A stretch of DNA of 64,000 nt, taken from JBNLAN01 sp050302175. Its GTDB lineage: Bacteria; Pseudomonadota; Zetaproteobacteria; Mariprofundales; Mariprofundaceae. Made by a program: the position numbers and the translations under genes. Positions 44,462 through 53,147 of this stretch are shown one piece after another. Numbering within the stretch: the first letter of the stretch is position 1; each line of letters starts with the position of its first letter. The stretch covers positions 1 to 64,000 of the forward strand of contig JBNLAN010000035.1 in NCBI GenBank assembly GCA_050302175.1, read 5' to 3'. The notes beneath the pieces are model-generated. The model saw nothing but the letters and a program-made list of their open reading frames with translations. It did no database searches and was not told the DNA's origin.

Positions 44462-45493
44462 TCAGGCTTCGGTTTTTTCATCCGCAGCTGCTTCAGCGCT
44501 CTCATCTGCAGCAGCTTCGGCCTCTTCAGTCGCTTCAGCTTTGGCTTCTGCCTTGGCCTTCTTAGGTTTGGCCTCGGCCTCTACAGGCTCCTCGGCAGCA
44601 GCTTCGTCGCCCTTTGTCTCAGCCTTCTTAGGCTTGGCTTCCGCCTTGGCCTTCTTAGGCTTGGCCTCTACAGACTCCTCGGCAGCAGCTTCTACTTCCG
44701 CTCCTGCTTCAACGGCTCCTGCTTCAACGGCTTCAGCCTCAACAGCCTCTTCTTCAGCAGCGCTTTCGGCAAATGCAACGTCGCCGCCATCTTCGGTGTT
44801 CTGCATGCTCCATGTTTCGGTGCCTTCAATGATTGCATCGGCAATCTTGCTGCAGAACAGACGCACGGCGCGAATGGCATCATCGTTACCCGGAATCACG
44901 TAATCAATGCCGGATGGATCACAGTTGGTATCAACCACGGCCACGATCGGAATACCCAGCTTCTGGGCCTCCTTGACCGCCAGATCTTCCTTGCGCACAT
45001 CAACCACAAACAGGCAGTCCGGCAGAGCCAGCATATCCTTGATACCGCCCAGCGAGCGCTCCAGCTTCTCAAGCTGCTTCTCAAGCTGCAGACCCTCTTT
45101 CTTGGTCAGCAGCTCGAATACGCCCTCTTCCTTCTGGCGAATCAGATCTTTCATTTTGCGAACAGACTGCTGCACAGTCTGGAAATTGGTCAGGGTGCCA
45201 CCGAGCCAACGGTGATTGACATAGAACTGGCCGGCACGGCTCGCCTCTTCCTTGACTGCATCACGCGCCTGACGCTTGGTGCCAACAAACAGGATCTTAC
45301 CGCCTGCAGCTGCCAGTTCATGCATGAACTGGTAGGCCTCGTTGGCCATGCGCAGGGTTTTCTGCAGATCGACAATATGGATTCCGTTACGTTCGCCGAA
45401 GATATAAGGCGCCATTTTCGGGTGCCAGCGGCGGGTCTGATGGCCGAAGTGAACGCCGGCCTCCAACAGGTTTTTCATGTTAAACTGAGACAT
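44462..45493 (-). CDS. rpsB: 30S ribosomal protein S2 with long C-terminal tail
   Basis: A 343-residue S2. Residues 1-232 are ordinary S2 (LEAGVHFGHQTRRWHPKM, FVNHRWLGGTLTN-like YVNHRWLGGTLTNF, and the IPGNDDAIRAVRLF end). About 110 further residues follow, almost only Ala, Glu, Lys and Asp, with KPKKAKAE-type basic patches between acidic blocks. Typical S2 is near 240 residues, so the tail is an addition. It is probably disordered, and its role is unknown. GGAGG precedes the ATG. It is the first gene of the 15-gene operon. Confidence 0.95.
   Translation of the reverse strand: MSQFNMKNLLEAGVHFGHQTRRWHPKMAPYIFGERNGIHIVDLQKTLRMANEAYQFMHELAAAGGKILFVGTKRQARDAVKEEASRAGQFYVNHRWLGGTLTNFQTVQQSVRKMKDLIRQKEEGVFELLTKKEGLQLEKQLEKLERSLGGIKDMLALPDCLFVVDVRKEDLAVKEAQKLGIPIVAVVDTNCDPSGIDYVIPGNDDAIRAVRLFCSKIADAIIEGTETWSMQNTEDGGDVAFAESAAEEEAVEAEAVEAGAVEAGAEVEAAAEESVEAKPKKAKAEAKPKKAETKGDEAAAEEPVEAEAKPKKAKAEAKAEATEEAEAAADESAEAAADEKTEA
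44541..44692. repeat. Imperfect direct repeat inside the rpsB tail
   Basis: Two near-identical copies (44541-44605, 65 bases; 44634-44692, 59 bases) share TTGGCTTCYGCCTTGGCCTT and continue similarly, differing by a 6-base indel and a few substitutions. They encode the EEPVEAEAKPKKAKAEA-like units, so the tail grew at least partly by duplication. Confidence 0.8.
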
Positions 45494-45592
45494 CTAAGTC
45501 CTCCGATTGTTATTTCCTCCACCGTCCCGGGTACCAGATGCGAACACCTTCGGCACAATCGTATGTAAGGGTCGGTGTGTGAAGTGGCGCGC

Positions 45593-45621
45593 TTTCTACA
45601 GAAAACTAGCCGCGGATGCAA
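45593..45621 (-). promoter_or_regulatory. Putative sigma-70 promoter for rpsB
   Basis: On the minus strand TTGCAT (45621-45616), a 17-base spacer and TAGAAA (45598-45593) lie about 100 bases before the rpsB ATG. The -35 and the spacing are good, the -10 is weaker. Confidence 0.35.
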
Positions 45622-45666
45622 GCCCGCACTTCCCTGTCGGCTCCTCCCTGCTAAGCTGTCGCGTCC

Positions 45667-46368
45667 ATGTCGAACCCATGCTTACCTCCCCGCCGCTGGC
45701 TGTTGCGTCTGATCCTCGTATTCGGTGCAGTACTGCTGATCTATCAGGCCTGGCTGCTGACCGAAGTGATCGAACTACGCAGCAACAACCCGGAGATGAC
45801 AGCCTTCATGGAAAATCGTTTGCAAGAGATGCAGGCGACAAATCCGAAGGCGAAGCTGGTCCGCATATGGGTGCCGACGAAACTAATCTCGCCCCATGCC
45901 AAGCGCGCGGTGCTGGTGGCCGAGGATGCGAGTTTCTATAGCCACTTTGGTTTCGACTGGGAGGGCATCCGCGTCGCCTTCAGAAAAAACATCAAGCGCG
46001 GGCATATCGTGGCCGGGGGCTCCACCATCAGCCAGCAACTTGCCAAAAATCTTTTTCTCTCCGACGAACGATCGCTTCTACGCAAGGCCGAGGAAACCAT
46101 GGTGACGCTAATGCTGGAAGCGGTACTCAAAAAGCGGCGCATCCTTGAGCTTTATCTCAACTACGCCGAATGGGGCGATGGCATTTTCGGCATCGAAGCC
46201 GCCGCGCACCACTATTTCAATGTTTCGGCAAATGAGCTGGACGAGGCACAGTCGGCCACACTGGCGGCGATACTCCCCAACCCTCACTACTACGGCACCC
46301 TTCCTCCGAAGTTAAGCGAACGCAGCAGCGTGATCCTATCTTATATGGTCGGAGCCCAAACAGATTAA
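45667..46368 (+). CDS. mtgA: Monofunctional peptidoglycan glycosyltransferase
   Basis: A 233-residue GT51 enzyme with one N-terminal membrane anchor (residues 10-30) and a periplasmic catalytic domain. It polymerises lipid II into glycan strands without a transpeptidase domain. The catalytic Glu lies in VAEDASFYSHFGFDW, followed by IVAGGSTISQQLAKNLFL, RKAEETMVTLMLE and ILELYLNYAEWG, all GT51 motifs. It is divergent from rpsB across a 173-base gap. Confidence 0.94.
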   Translation: MSNPCLPPRRWLLRLILVFGAVLLIYQAWLLTEVIELRSNNPEMTAFMENRLQEMQATNPKAKLVRIWVPTKLISPHAKRAVLVAEDASFYSHFGFDWEGIRVAFRKNIKRGHIVAGGSTISQQLAKNLFLSDERSLLRKAEETMVTLMLEAVLKKRRILELYLNYAEWGDGIFGIEAAAHHYFNVSANELDEAQSATLAAILPNPHYYGTLPPKLSERSSVILSYMVGAQTD

Positions 46369-46383
46369 CCCGAACTGTTTCCC

Positions 46384-46482
46384 TGCTGTCGTCCAAATGA
46401 GTTCCGACAAGGTGAATTGAGCTTGCTTAAGAGAAGGCCTCCTGGGGGGGCAACGCCAAGTGAGCTCATTTGGGATGCAGCA
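46384..46482. repeat. Inverted repeat between convergent genes
   Basis: TGCTG-n4-CCAAATGAGTTC (46384-46404) is matched in inverse by GAGCTCATTTGG-n4-CAGCA (46462-46482), with one mismatch in the inner 12 bases. The 57-base loop is G-rich near its end. It starts 15 bases after mtgA and touches the stop of the convergent small gene. No T-tract follows. Confidence 0.5.
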
Positions 46483-46483
46483 A

Positions 46484-46783
46484 CTAGGCGCGGCCTGCAT
46501 TCCGATCGTTGGGCGAGTGGTAATATTCGCTCTGCAACGCAGCCTCGCGCACCACCTTGATGAGCTCTTCCAGTCGCGTCTCGGCAGTGGCAATCGGCGC
46601 ACAATCCTCGCAATCCGGCTTTTCGCAAGGCTGGTTTGCATAGAGCCAGAACTGCACGGCTCCGGCAATCAAGCCATCGGAGATTTCACCGAGATCGGCA
46701 TCCTTGGCGGTATCGGACAATCGATTCCCCAGCGTGATCGTGCCTTCCGCTGCCTTGGCATAGATATCGGGTTCATCGCTCAT
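46484..46783 (-). CDS. Small conserved-looking protein, unknown function
   Basis: A 99-residue protein with no signal peptide or membrane span. Residues 1-35 are acidic (MSDEPDIYAKAAEG), a central hydrophobic segment reads IAGAVQFWLYANQ, and three cysteines follow as C-x4-C-x2-C (PCEKPDCEDC), perhaps a metal site. The C-terminal part is helical and charged. I choose the ATG at 46783, with AGGAG eight bases upstream, over one six codons earlier. I do not recognise a family. Confidence 0.65.
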   Translation of the reverse strand: MSDEPDIYAKAAEGTITLGNRLSDTAKDADLGEISDGLIAGAVQFWLYANQPCEKPDCEDCAPIATAETRLEELIKVVREAALQSEYYHSPNDRNAGRA

Positions 46784-46818
46784 GGAAACACTCCTGTTCA
46801 AAAATCAGCGCAATAGTA

Positions 46819-48033
46819 TCAGCTGCCTTCATCGATGCCATCGATGCGACCCCGCAAAGCCCACATGAGCAATCCCACCACACTCAAGGCGAGCATCGCC
46901 AGCGTCATGTGGGTGAGATCCACCGCCACCAGCGGCACCACTGCCCCGACAATCAAAGCGGTAAAGCCCATCTGCACGAAGCTCTGCAAGGCGGAGGCCA
47001 TGCCGCGGTTGCGTGGGAAGCAATCGAGCGCCATCAGATTGATGTTGGGCATGGCAATCGCCATACCGAGCACATAGAGCGCTAATGGTGCCACCACAGA
47101 AACGGGGGTCGGAGCCAGGAACTGGCTCAGCAGCACATTCACCACCGCTGCACCTACCAGCAGCCCGTAACCGAGTTGCACGGTACGCACGGGCGAGACC
47201 ACGCCCGCCAGCCGGCTGGAGAGCATCGCGCCCAGCATGATCATCGCCACACTGGGAATGAACATGATCCAGAAATCGTTCACACCCAATCCAAGAAAGT
47301 CGTAGATCACGGTTGGAGCACCTGCCACATAGATAAAGAAGGCGCTGAACATCATGGCAAAGCAGAAGACCAGCGCCAGGTAGTGGCGGTGCCGAAGCGC
47401 TTTACTATATGCCTTTGCAATCGCCACCGGATGCACGCTGTGGCGCTTCTCCAACGGATGCGTTTCGTGCACCCCGAGCCAGATCATCAGGAATAGTGCT
47501 GCTGCGACCACTGCGAGAAAGACGAACACCGAATGCCAGCCAAAGAGATCGTGCAGCCAGCCGCCGATGATGGGGGCCACGGCAGGCGCGATGCCGAAAA
47601 GCAGCATCACCCGCGCCATTACCTTCTGTGCGGCAGCCCCGTGGTACACATCGCGAATCATCGCCCGCCCGATCACCATGCCGGCGCTGGCGGAAAGCCC
47701 CTGCCCCACACGCAACGCAATCAGCTCACCAATGCTTGCCGCCAGTGCGCAGCCGATGGAGGCGACAACATAGATGCCGAGCGCAGCCATGATCACGCGG
47801 CGGCGACCGAAGCCATCGGAGAGCGGGCCGTAGATCAGGGTGGAGACTGCCGATGCCAGCAGGTAAAGGCTCAGCGTGAGCTGCATCTGCGCATGGCTGG
47901 CGGAGAGATCGTTGCCGATGTCGGGAAACGACGGCAAATAGGTATCGATGGTAAACGGCGCCAGCGTTGCCAGTGCCGCTACGACAAGTGAAAGAGGAAT
48001 TCCGGGGTGCCTATGTGTCTCTGAGGTCGTCAT
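46819..48033 (-). CDS. Bcr/CflA-type MFS drug exporter
   Basis: A 404-residue 12-span major facilitator. The opening APFTIDTYLPSFPDIGNDL and the first-loop motif LIYGPLSDGFGRRRVI are typical of the Bcr/CflA group of proton-driven drug and dipeptide exporters. GLSASAGMVIGRAMIRDVY and the second-half FMFIPSVAMI-like region also fit. The start at ATG 48033 is preferred to a GTG four codons earlier. No regulator is adjacent. The actual substrate is not predictable. Confidence 0.9.
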   Translation of the reverse strand: MTTSETHRHPGIPLSLVVAALATLAPFTIDTYLPSFPDIGNDLSASHAQMQLTLSLYLLASAVSTLIYGPLSDGFGRRRVIMAALGIYVVASIGCALAASIGELIALRVGQGLSASAGMVIGRAMIRDVYHGAAAQKVMARVMLLFGIAPAVAPIIGGWLHDLFGWHSVFVFLAVVAAALFLMIWLGVHETHPLEKRHSVHPVAIAKAYSKALRHRHYLALVFCFAMMFSAFFIYVAGAPTVIYDFLGLGVNDFWIMFIPSVAMIMLGAMLSSRLAGVVSPVRTVQLGYGLLVGAAVVNVLLSQFLAPTPVSVVAPLALYVLGMAIAMPNINLMALDCFPRNRGMASALQSFVQMGFTALIVGAVVPLVAVDLTHMTLAMLALSVVGLLMWALRGRIDGIDEGS

Positions 48034-48110
48034 GGAGGCCCGCACTCTGCAACCGAAGAAGCAGCGATGCCAGTCTGATAAATTAACTAATAGAGAGTCC
48101 TAATAAGCAA

Positions 48111-48986
48111 CTACAGCAATTTATTTTGTGGATCCCAACAATCGACAATATGAAAACCAATTGGATCATCATGAAATTTTCGATGGTCGATTATCGGCTG
48201 GACTCGAAACACGATCCCATCATTATCTGCAATTTCATGAATTTTTGAGCGAATATTCTCACTCCAAGAGACTGGATAAGTGCCATTACCAGTCCTTATT
48301 CTTCCTTTTTTGGAAGTGTAATTAACAACATCAAGCTTTCCAGGGAGTTCGATATAATTTGGCAACTCTTCTCTCTGCGTGCCGAGTAAAGTTTTATCTT
48401 TCTTAACAATCTTTGTTGGCTCCTTATTATCTTTATTCCCTACCTGGATATATTCGACTCGGGTGCCATCAACATTTCTAATAAGTTGATCAACTGGTGC
48501 TTTTGTGCCCTCTGCGGCAGTAATGATTATAGGGTTTACGTTAATAACACCGCCTTTATTATCTACATTATTAAGCTCTAAGTTGATTTGCGGCTGAGAA
48601 GAAAGTGATGGCTGTTGATTCTTTTCTAACAAATCAGCCCACAATCTGCGCAATTTAACAACACCATCGATCATCATTGACACAGACTTTGCGAGTGCAC
48701 TGCCACCATCTGCCGATAGAACACCCAAAATTGGCAATTGCTTTGATATTAAGTCTGGGTTTTCAAGGATAAAATCAATAAGAATCTCTATTGAGCCTTG
48801 TCTAATTTGCATTTCGTAGCGAACGTTGCTCTTCATTTTTTCAGACAACGTCTTATGACCGACAGAATATGGGACCGTATGATCCAGAATCCTTCTGTAG
48901 CTATTTAGCATTACCTCAACTACACGCAGGTCATATTTTCCATCCTCGAAGGCTTCACCTTCAGCTTTAAGGAATATTTCCGCCAT
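48111..48986 (-). CDS. Orphan A+T-rich protein, unknown function
   Basis: A 291-residue soluble protein, without signal peptide or membrane span, that I do not recognise. Residues 1-60 are mixed helix/strand (EIFLKAEGEAFEDGKYDLR), 60-130 mostly helical, then a Gln/Asn/Ser-rich link (KNQQPSLSSQPQINLELNN). The C-terminal 150 residues are probably beta-rich and basic, ending FHIVDCWDPQNKLL. The base composition is much richer in A+T than the flanking MFS and hflX genes, a sign of recent acquisition. GGGAGGGG six bases before the ATG at 48986 and a good promoter upstream say it is expressed as a single gene. No mobile element is visible at its edges. Confidence 0.75.
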   Translation of the reverse strand: MAEIFLKAEGEAFEDGKYDLRVVEVMLNSYRRILDHTVPYSVGHKTLSEKMKSNVRYEMQIRQGSIEILIDFILENPDLISKQLPILGVLSADGGSALAKSVSMMIDGVVKLRRLWADLLEKNQQPSLSSQPQINLELNNVDNKGGVINVNPIIITAAEGTKAPVDQLIRNVDGTRVEYIQVGNKDNKEPTKIVKKDKTLLGTQREELPNYIELPGKLDVVNYTSKKGRIRTGNGTYPVSWSENIRSKIHEIADNDGIVFRVQPIIDHRKFHDDPIGFHIVDCWDPQNKLL

Positions 48987-49004
48987 CGCCAACCCCTCCC
49001 ATGA

Positions 49005-49048
49005 ATTAACACTTAATGCATTTCATCCACGGAGAGTTATTGAGTCAA
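49005..49048 (-). promoter_or_regulatory. Promoter and palindrome before the orphan gene
   Basis: On the minus strand TTGACT (49048-49043), a 17-base spacer and TGAAAT (49025-49020) make a good sigma-70 promoter with an expected start near 49013. The palindrome ATTAA-cac-TTAAT (49005-49017) sits on that start, where a repressor could bind. Confidence 0.5.
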
Positions 49049-49088
49049 GTTAATTTCCTATTTCAAACTGGTGTAGACCAACAATGCA

Positions 49089-50414
49089 CTAGCCATTTAT
49101 TCCACGATGCAACGAAAGCTTTGAGATACCGTTTTCCTCAGTGAAAGCGGCTCGATCTTTCGGGGATAGACGCACCTTCAGCAGCACATATTCGTCGGTA
49201 TCCTCACGCGAGAGCACGCGGCCATGGGCATAGCAGTAAGCCAGCGATTTGCTGTCGGCGAGATCGAACTTCATCTCGATCTCCGACTTGTTGGCCTCGG
49301 CCCAGTCGCGCAGCAGCTCCAAAAGCTCATCCACGCCCTGCCCACTCAAAGCAGAAAGCGCCACGCGAGTGCCATTCAGCGTTTCGGCCTTGCGGGATTG
49401 CACATCGGTGGCCACATCGGTCTTATTCCACACCTCGACAATGGGCGGGGCGTGATCGCCATCGAGACCTATCTGGGCGAGTGTCTCCATCACCACATCG
49501 CCCTGCTCGCGCACACGGGGGTCGGAGGCATCGCGCACATGCAGAATCAGGTCGGCTTCCACCACCTCTTCGAGCGTGGCGCGGAAGGCATCCACCAGTT
49601 CATGCGGCAAATCCTGCAGGAATCCCACTGTATCGGAGAGCACGATGCTGCCTCCGCCCGGCAGCTCCACCGTGCGCAGAGTGGGGTCGAGGGTGGCGAA
49701 GAGCTGGTCGGCGGCATAGACGCCAGCGCCGGTCATGCGATTGAACAGTGTCGATTTGCCGGCGTTGGTGTAGCCCACCAAAGCCACGGTCAGGATTTCG
49801 TTGCGCTGGCGCCCTGCGCGCTGTGTGTGACGCATGCGACGCACCTTGGCGAGATCGCCCTCGATGGTGCGGATACGATTGCGGATCATGCGGCGGTCGA
49901 GCTCGATCTGCCGCTCACCCGGACCACCCATAAAGCCGAAGCCGCCGCGCTGGCGCTCAAGGTGGGTCCACGAACGCACCAGACGGCTCACCTGATAATT
50001 CAGTGAAGCAAGCTCCACCTGCAAACCACCTTCGCGGGTTCTGGCGCGGGCGGCAAAGATCTCCAGAATCAGGCCTGTGCGATCCACCACCTTGGCGCTC
50101 CATGCCTTCTCGAGGTTGCGCTGCTGCACCGGGGTGAGCTGGTGATCGACGAAGACCACCGCCGCCTCGCTCGCTTCCACGCTATCTGCCACCTGCTGCA
50201 CCTGCCCCGCCCCCAGAAGAGTCGCCGGTACAGGCTTGCGCAACGGAAAGGCCATCGATTCGACAATATCGCAGCCACTGGAGTCAATCAGGCGGTCGAA
50301 CTCCTCGGCGCGCGCCTGCTTCTCGTACTCACCCAGACGACGCGAAGCCAGTTGCGGATGCACGCTGACGACGCGATCCGGTGCCTTCTCGGTTGATTCC
50401 AGTTGTTTTTTCAA
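49089..50414 (-). CDS. hflX: Ribosome-associated GTPase HflX
   Basis: A 441-residue GTPase that splits stalled or stress-damaged 70S ribosomes. The N-terminal HflX domain (VPATLLGAGQVQQVAD, VFVDHQLTPVQQRNLEKAW), a coiled helix with GGPGERQIELDRRMIR, and the G domain (GYTNAGKSTLFN, DTVGFLQDLPHELVDAF, NKTD) are all present. Start: TTG at 50414 overlaps the miaA stop as TTGA, with GGAG ten bases upstream; an upstream GTG at 50456 would lie inside miaA. It ends a six-gene unit that starts at def. Confidence 0.94.
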   Translation of the reverse strand: MKKQLESTEKAPDRVVSVHPQLASRRLGEYEKQARAEEFDRLIDSSGCDIVESMAFPLRKPVPATLLGAGQVQQVADSVEASEAAVVFVDHQLTPVQQRNLEKAWSAKVVDRTGLILEIFAARARTREGGLQVELASLNYQVSRLVRSWTHLERQRGGFGFMGGPGERQIELDRRMIRNRIRTIEGDLAKVRRMRHTQRAGRQRNEILTVALVGYTNAGKSTLFNRMTGAGVYAADQLFATLDPTLRTVELPGGGSIVLSDTVGFLQDLPHELVDAFRATLEEVVEADLILHVRDASDPRVREQGDVVMETLAQIGLDGDHAPPIVEVWNKTDVATDVQSRKAETLNGTRVALSALSGQGVDELLELLRDWAEANKSEIEMKFDLADSKSLAYCYAHGRVLSREDTDEYVLLKVRLSPKDRAAFTEENGISKLSLHRGING

Positions 50415-51334
50415 GCCTGTGACTCCAGCCCCTGTGCCAACAATCCTGCGATGCACGGGCGCAGCATAGCAGCGTCGCCGCGGACTGCATCAGGGGTCTG
50501 GTGTGCAAACCAGGTCTGCTGCCGCTTGGCGTATTGCCGGGTGGCGGTGATACCGTCGCGCACGGCATCAGCCAATGCATAACCCGGGTCCGCGAGATGA
50601 TTCAGCAACTGCCGGTAGCCGACCGCACGCGTGGCCGGATGCGTATCGGGAAGGTTGAAACCGGAGAGCCACTTCACCTCATCCAGCCAGCCAGCCGCCA
50701 TCATCGCCTCGAAACGGGTTGCCAGCCGCTCGCGCAATTGTTCACGCGGCACCTCCAGCACGAATACCGGGCAATCTATTTCGGGAACATCCGGACCCTG
50801 GGCATGCCACTCGGAGAGGGTTTTGCCAGTGGACTCATATACGGAAAGCGCACGCACGATGCGCTGGGTGTCGCCCGATTTCAAGCGATTGGCGATTTCC
50901 GCATCCACCTCGGCAAGGCGCGCATGCAGCGCCTCGATACCAAAACTCTCCGCTTCGGCCAGCAAGCGCTCCTTCACCACCGGGTCATCGGCCGGGATAT
51001 CGGCAAAGCCTTCGAGCAGTGCCTTCAGATACAGCCCTGTACCACCGGTGATGAGCGGCCTTCTCCCTGCCTCATTCTCGCGGGCGATGATGCGGGCGGC
51101 ATCAGCAGCCCAACTGGCGGCCGAACAGATTGCAGGAAGCTCCACGTTGTCGATCAGATAGTGCGGCACTTGCGCCTGTTCTTCTTTACCGGGCTTGGCC
51201 GTGCCGATATCGAGCCCCTTGTACACCTGCATGGAGTCGCAGGAGATGATGCCGGTGCCATGCGCATGGGCAAGTTCAAGCGCTGCCGCCGACTTGCCGG
51301 TGCCGGTCGCACCCATCAGTGCTACCGCTTTCAA
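50411..51334 (-). CDS. miaA: tRNA dimethylallyltransferase
   Basis: A 307-residue enzyme that adds the isopentenyl group to A37 of tRNAs reading UNN codons. It has the P-loop GATGTGKS near residue 9, CDSMQVYKGLDIGTAKP, VPHYLIDN, GGTGLYLKALLEG and AVGYRQLLNHL. The start is TTG at 51334, one base after the mutL stop, with AAGGAG five bases upstream; an earlier TTG at 51352 lies upstream of that site. Confidence 0.94.
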   Translation of the reverse strand: MKAVALMGATGTGKSAAALELAHAHGTGIISCDSMQVYKGLDIGTAKPGKEEQAQVPHYLIDNVELPAICSAASWAADAARIIARENEAGRRPLITGGTGLYLKALLEGFADIPADDPVVKERLLAEAESFGIEALHARLAEVDAEIANRLKSGDTQRIVRALSVYESTGKTLSEWHAQGPDVPEIDCPVFVLEVPREQLRERLATRFEAMMAAGWLDEVKWLSGFNLPDTHPATRAVGYRQLLNHLADPGYALADAVRDGITATRQYAKRQQTWFAHQTPDAVRGDAAMLRPCIAGLLAQGLESQA

Positions 51335-51335
51335 A

Positions 51336-53147
51336 TCACTCCTTGCGGCCAAACAGTCGGTCCAGATCGTTCAGTGAGAGGCGCACGTAGGTGGGTCGGC
51401 CGTGGTTGCACTGTGCGATGTTGGGGGTGGACTCCATGGTGCGCAGCAACGCCTCCTGCTCCTCGTGTTTCAATAAATGTCCTGATTTAATCGAGCCCTT
51501 GCAGGCGCGGTTGCCGAGCCAGCGCTCCAGCACCCGGCCCTTGCCTTCCGCTTCCACGCCGATATTCATACAGGTCTCCACCAGCTCCGCCACCAGTTCG
51601 GATGGCGACTCCTCGCGCAGCATGGCGGGTACGGCGCGAATACTGAACTGCTCCTCACCTGCCGCATCGAGCTCCACACCAAACGGCCGTAACGCATCGG
51701 GATGATCGTGCAGCCAGGCGGCCGACTTCGCACTGACCGTGAGCGAGGCCGGCACCAGCAACTGCTGCGAGGCGATACTTCCTTTCGCGAGCTGACTTTT
51801 CAGCTTTTCGTAGTTGATGCGCTCGTGCGCCGCATGCTGGTCGACAATGACAATACCTTCATCGGTCTGTGCCACGATGTAGCAGCGATGCACCTGCGCG
51901 ATGGCGTGGCCGAGATCGAACTCATCCCCTGCGCCATAGCTGGCTTCAGATTCATGTGCGCTGGGGGCGGAAAACAGCGAGCGCATCACCGCATCCGAAG
52001 GCCTGCCGGAAGAACCCCCATGAGCACGATCTGGAGGCGTATAACCGCCGGATGAGGCAGGCGGACGATAACCGGGTGCACCACCGAACGAAGGTCGTGG
52101 CGAACCCTGCATGGAGGCGATGGCCTGCTGGCCCGGCTGGCTGGAAACCGTCTGCCCCATCGATTCGATGGCCTTGCGCACGCAAGCCACCACGGCAGAA
52201 CGGACAGATTGAGGAGAGCGAAAACGCACCTCGCGCTTGGCCGGGTGCACATTCACATCCACCTCGGCCGGATCCATCTCGATGAAGACCACCGCCACCG
52301 GATAGCGATCGTGGAACATCACGTCGCGGTAGCCGGCATTCAGTGCTGCGATCAGCTGCTTGTCGCGCACCACGCGGCCGTTGATCATGAACAGCATGCG
52401 CCCTGCATCGCGATGGTGGTAGGTGGGCAGGCCGAAGAAACCGGAGACCTCTACCCCCTCATGCTCGAGAGCGCATTCGCAGGCATTGGACACGAACTCG
52501 TCACCCATAATCTGGCGTATGCGCGTTGCCCTGCCCTGCCCTGCTGATAGATCGAGCCGGTTGCGCCCATCGAACTCGAGCGTGAAACCAACAGAAGGAT
52601 TAGCGAGAGCGAGTGCGCGCATCGACTCGACGATCTGCGCCTCCTCGGTGCGATCGGTGCGCATGAAACGAAGCCTCGCCGGGGTATTGAGAAAGAGATC
52701 GCACACCTCCACGCGGGTGCCGGCGCGTGGTGCCGCAGGCTTGACGGTAATACGGCCCATGCCATCCACGCTTACTTCGGAACCCTCATTCGAACCGGAC
52801 TCACAGGTGTGCAGCTTGAAACGGGAGACCGAGGCGACCGAGGGCAGCGCCTCGCCGCGAAAACCGTGGCTGGCGATATGGTGCAGATCGTCGGCATCGC
52901 GGATCTTGCTGGTGGCATGCCTTTTAAGTGCGGCTTCCGCATCCTCGCGCGACATACCGCAGCCGTCATCGTCCACCTCGATGCGCTGCTTGCCGGCACC
53001 GGCAATGCGCACAGTAACCCTTGTGGCGCCTGCATCGATGCTGTTCTCCACCAGCTCCTTCACCACCGAACTGGGGCGCTCCACCACCTCACCGGCAGCA
53101 ATCTGGTTGGCCACGTGCGGCGGCAGCTCGAAGATCACCCGCGTCAT
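51336..53147 (-). CDS. mutL: DNA mismatch repair protein MutL
   Basis: A 603-residue GHKL ATPase linking MutS to downstream repair enzymes. The N-terminal ATPase has NQIAAGEVVERPSSVVKELV, DDGCGM and SHGFRGEALPS; a transducer domain with CDLFLNTPARLRFM follows. A Gly/Ser/Pro-rich linker near 340-395 leads to the C-terminal dimerisation domain. The C-terminal part has VDQHAAHERINYE and ACKGSIKSGHLL. I did not see the DQHA(X)2E(X)4E endonuclease motif in a form that can be asserted, though DQHAAHERINYE matches it well. The ATG overlaps the rsmB stop (ATGA). Confidence 0.95.
   Translation of the reverse strand: MTRVIFELPPHVANQIAAGEVVERPSSVVKELVENSIDAGATRVTVRIAGAGKQRIEVDDDGCGMSREDAEAALKRHATSKIRDADDLHHIASHGFRGEALPSVASVSRFKLHTCESGSNEGSEVSVDGMGRITVKPAAPRAGTRVEVCDLFLNTPARLRFMRTDRTEEAQIVESMRALALANPSVGFTLEFDGRNRLDLSAGQGRATRIRQIMGDEFVSNACECALEHEGVEVSGFFGLPTYHHRDAGRMLFMINGRVVRDKQLIAALNAGYRDVMFHDRYPVAVVFIEMDPAEVDVNVHPAKREVRFRSPQSVRSAVVACVRKAIESMGQTVSSQPGQQAIASMQGSPRPSFGGAPGYRPPASSGGYTPPDRAHGGSSGRPSDAVMRSLFSAPSAHESEASYGAGDEFDLGHAIAQVHRCYIVAQTDEGIVIVDQHAAHERINYEKLKSQLAKGSIASQQLLVPASLTVSAKSAAWLHDHPDALRPFGVELDAAGEEQFSIRAVPAMLREESPSELVAELVETCMNIGVEAEGKGRVLERWLGNRACKGSIKSGHLLKHEEQEALLRTMESTPNIAQCNHGRPTYVRLSLNDLDRLFGRKE

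Noticed and set aside
50501..51490. A 329-codon plus-strand frame
   Set aside because: Antisense to miaA and the mutL end, both with full motif sets.
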